Shown here in pieces: positions 12,635-13,955 of a stretch of DNA of 13,955 nt. Both the position numbers and the translations under genes were made by a program. The stretch covers positions 1 to 13,955 of the forward strand of contig JAYUMV010000126.1 in NCBI GenBank assembly GCA_043762265.1. Reading direction: 5' to 3'. This DNA is from JANXLO01 sp043762265. Its GTDB lineage: Bacteria; Armatimonadota; Chthonomonadetes; Chthonomonadales; Chthonomonadaceae. Below the pieces are notes generated by a model. The model made no database searches. It worked only from the letters and a program-made list of their open reading frames with translations, and was not told the origin of the DNA. The stretch's first letter is position 1. Each line of letters opens with the position of its first letter.

Positions 12635-13798
12635 ATGCACGTTGGGATTATCACGGAATATGCGATGAATCGAACCCATGGGACCGGGGTTCAGCTTCTT
12701 CGACTGTTCCAGGGACAAGGAGTGGCCTTTTCTCATTTTTATTTGTGGGACGGTGGATGTGGCGTCAGTGAATGTCAGCCTTCTTACGCGATTGCCGATC
12801 CCTTCTGGAAACTTCCTCGTGGAGGGAAGATCGTCGCACGCATTCAAAACGTACGACCGAACTCCTGGTGGCCCCTGCACAAACTCAATCTCAGGAAGTT
12901 CAGAGCGTTGGTTGGAGAGGAAGCGTCGCAGATCGATGTCGCGTATGTCGTCGTTGCACACGAAAATCATGCCAGGCGCGCCTTCTCCTTGCTTACCCAT
13001 CTAAAATGTCCGTACGTCGTCCACATTATGGACATCTATCACGAGGACGGCCTGAAACCGGCGTCCATGCCCGGCTTTGCAAATCTCCTGAGCCATGCCT
13101 CCGCCGTGATTGCCTTGACGGAGACCATTCGCACGGAGCTGCTCAAGTTCGATGTAGACAGTGTCAGTGTGCTCCCCATTGGTCAGGATTCCACGCCTCA
13201 CGAGGCTGCTCCCTGGCAGGCCGGGCAGCCTGTTCGCCTCTTAATAGTTGGGAAGCCTTATCCGGTCGGTACGCAGCTTATTACCCAGGCGCGCTCCGCT
13301 CTGGCACAGCGTTTTCCAGACCTACAGATCGAATATGCGGGCACGGGCTTTCATCATCTGCCTCCGGAACTCCAGAAGGTCACCACGAATCATGGGTTCA
13401 TAACGGACCGCGACGTCTATAATAGACTGGTAGCGGATTGCCATCTCGGCTACCTCACAGGCCCTTCGGAACTCGACGCATTCGGTAAATTTTCCTTTCC
13501 TTCCCGCACCTCCGACTATTTCATGGCAGGCCTGCCCGTGATGGCGTGTGTGCCTGCCGGTTCGGCTGCCGAAGGGGTTCTGGCGCCCCTGGAACCGGAG
13601 TGCGTTCATATTACACGAACCCCTGAAGAACTGACAAAGGCCGTTGCGGATTTCACAAGTTCCCCTGAACGCTGGAAGCAGGCGAGCCGACGCGCGCGTG
13701 ATTTCGCGGCCACACATCTTTCTATCGACGTGATTCGTCCAAAGATATTTGGCTTGCTCGAGGCCGCTTGCGCCTCGGCATCGGCAACGCATCGATAA
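12635..13798 (+). CDS. GT-B fold glycosyltransferase (GT4-like)
   Basis: This 387-residue protein begins with MHVGIITEYAMNRTHGTGVQLLRLF, the Gly-rich first strand and loop of GT-B enzymes. YVVHIMDIYHED (127-138) and ASAVIALTETIRTELLKF (155-172) follow in the N-terminal domain. LLIVGKPYPVGTQ (202-214) opens the C-terminal domain, HGFITDRDVYNRLVADCHLGYL (253-274) follows, and KFSFPSRTSDYFMAGLPVMA (285-304) stands where GT4 enzymes bind the nucleotide-sugar, with PSRTSDY replacing the common P-x-K-x-x-E-Y pattern. The classical EX7E is not obvious, so it is a divergent member. There is no signal peptide. It has its own structured leader and may be regulated separately from the epimerase gene. 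Donor sugar unknown; it is a candidate user of the upstream epimerase product. Confidence 0.78.
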   Translation: MHVGIITEYAMNRTHGTGVQLLRLFQGQGVAFSHFYLWDGGCGVSECQPSYAIADPFWKLPRGGKIVARIQNVRPNSWWPLHKLNLRKFRALVGEEASQIDVAYVVVAHENHARRAFSLLTHLKCPYVVHIMDIYHEDGLKPASMPGFANLLSHASAVIALTETIRTELLKFDVDSVSVLPIGQDSTPHEAAPWQAGQPVRLLIVGKPYPVGTQLITQARSALAQRFPDLQIEYAGTGFHHLPPELQKVTTNHGFITDRDVYNRLVADCHLGYLTGPSELDAFGKFSFPSRTSDYFMAGLPVMACVPAGSAAEGVLAPLEPECVHITRTPEELTKAVADFTSSPERWKQASRRARDFAATHLSIDVIRPKIFGLLEAACASASATHR

Positions 13799-13814
13799 AA
13801 TTCTATGTCGGTTT

Positions 13815-13824
13815 AGGGTAGAAT
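13815..13824 (+). promoter_or_regulatory. Possible -10 box (AGGGTAGAAT) before the right-edge gene
   Basis: TAGAAT matches TATAAT in five of six positions and is preceded by AGGG as in other boxes in this window. It lies about 100 bases before the putative start at 13928. No good -35 is visible. Confidence 0.3.
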
Positions 13825-13927
13825 CCAGAAACTGTCTCTTATGTAAGCTCCGGGCCTATGCAGCGGCCGTCGGGCTGATGATCTCGCTCGGATCGGCGAC
13901 TTACCGCCCCGGCAAGGAAGCTGCTTT

Positions 13928-13955
13928 ATGGTTCAGGACCCCGTTCTGTTATCGG
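13928..13955 (+). CDS. Possible start of a further gene (3' partial)
   Basis: An ATG preceded by AAGGAAG (13914-13920) with a seven-base spacer opens a frame reading MVQDPVLLS to the end of the window. Nine codons are too few for any functional assignment. A competing ATG at 13878 in another frame is also open to the end, but it lacks a ribosome binding site. The AGGGTAGAAT box upstream would suit a new transcription unit. Confidence 0.4.

Noticed and set aside
11378..13000. 540-codon open frame on the - strand across the epimerase gene and into the last glycosyltransferase gene
   Set aside because: Antisense shadow of well-supported + strand genes, with no family-like motifs.
1..13955. Mobile element, CRISPR array, toxin-antitoxin or phage-defence system
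   Set aside because: No terminal inverted repeats with a transposase, no regularly spaced repeats, and every confidently read gene belongs to glycan biosynthesis families.

Overview
This window is a single-strand (all +) exopolysaccharide, O-antigen-like or cell-surface glycan biosynthesis locus. It holds thirteen complete protein genes, plus the 3' end of one gene at the left edge and probably the first codons of another at the right edge. No rRNA, tRNA, CRISPR array, transposase or integrase is visible. No gene-free stretch exceeds 300 bases; the longest is about 230. The organism cannot be named from the sequence. Moderate-to-high G+C, Shine-Dalgarno starts (GGAG, AAGGA) and structured intergenic leaders fit a free-living environmental bacterium. 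A lineage such as Armatimonadota is only a guess.

Layout. Left block (1-4734): the end of a GT2 glycosyltransferase, a GT-B glycosyltransferase, an FkbM-type methyltransferase, a second GT2 glycosyltransferase and a membrane acyltransferase-3 protein. These genes are separated by 66-151 bp spacers that often contain inverted repeats. Centre block (4967-9559): a compact, more G+C-rich nucleotide-sugar module with a dTDP-L-rhamnose 4-epimerase-like SDR, rmlA, rmlB, a short rmlC-like gene and rmlD (the last two overlap by ATGA). Right block (9713-13798): a class I SAM methyltransferase with a good sigma-70-like promoter, a FkbM-like protein of uncertain function, a CDP-paratose 2-epimerase-family SDR and a second GT-B glycosyltransferase with a structured leader. 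Another gene probably begins at 13928.

How the genes fit together. RmlA, RmlB, the RmlC-like protein and RmlD would make dTDP-L-rhamnose from glucose-1-phosphate. The upstream SDR could convert part of it to dTDP-6-deoxy-L-talose. Four glycosyltransferases would assemble the glycan, and two or three methyltransferases and one acyltransferase would decorate it, which predicts a deoxysugar-rich, relatively hydrophobic polymer. No polymerase, flippase, ABC exporter or initiating phosphoglycosyltransferase is present, so the locus must extend beyond the window.

Nothing here is clearly a new defence or mobile system. The points most worth checking are the RmlC-like protein that seems to lack the catalytic Tyr, the CDP-paratose epimerase-family protein with Phe in place of the SDR Tyr and no CDP-sugar genes nearby, the FkbM-like protein, and several RNA-level palindromes between genes. 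Several start codons that would give the longest reading frame are probably wrong; corrected starts based on ribosome binding sites and family N-termini are given in the entries.
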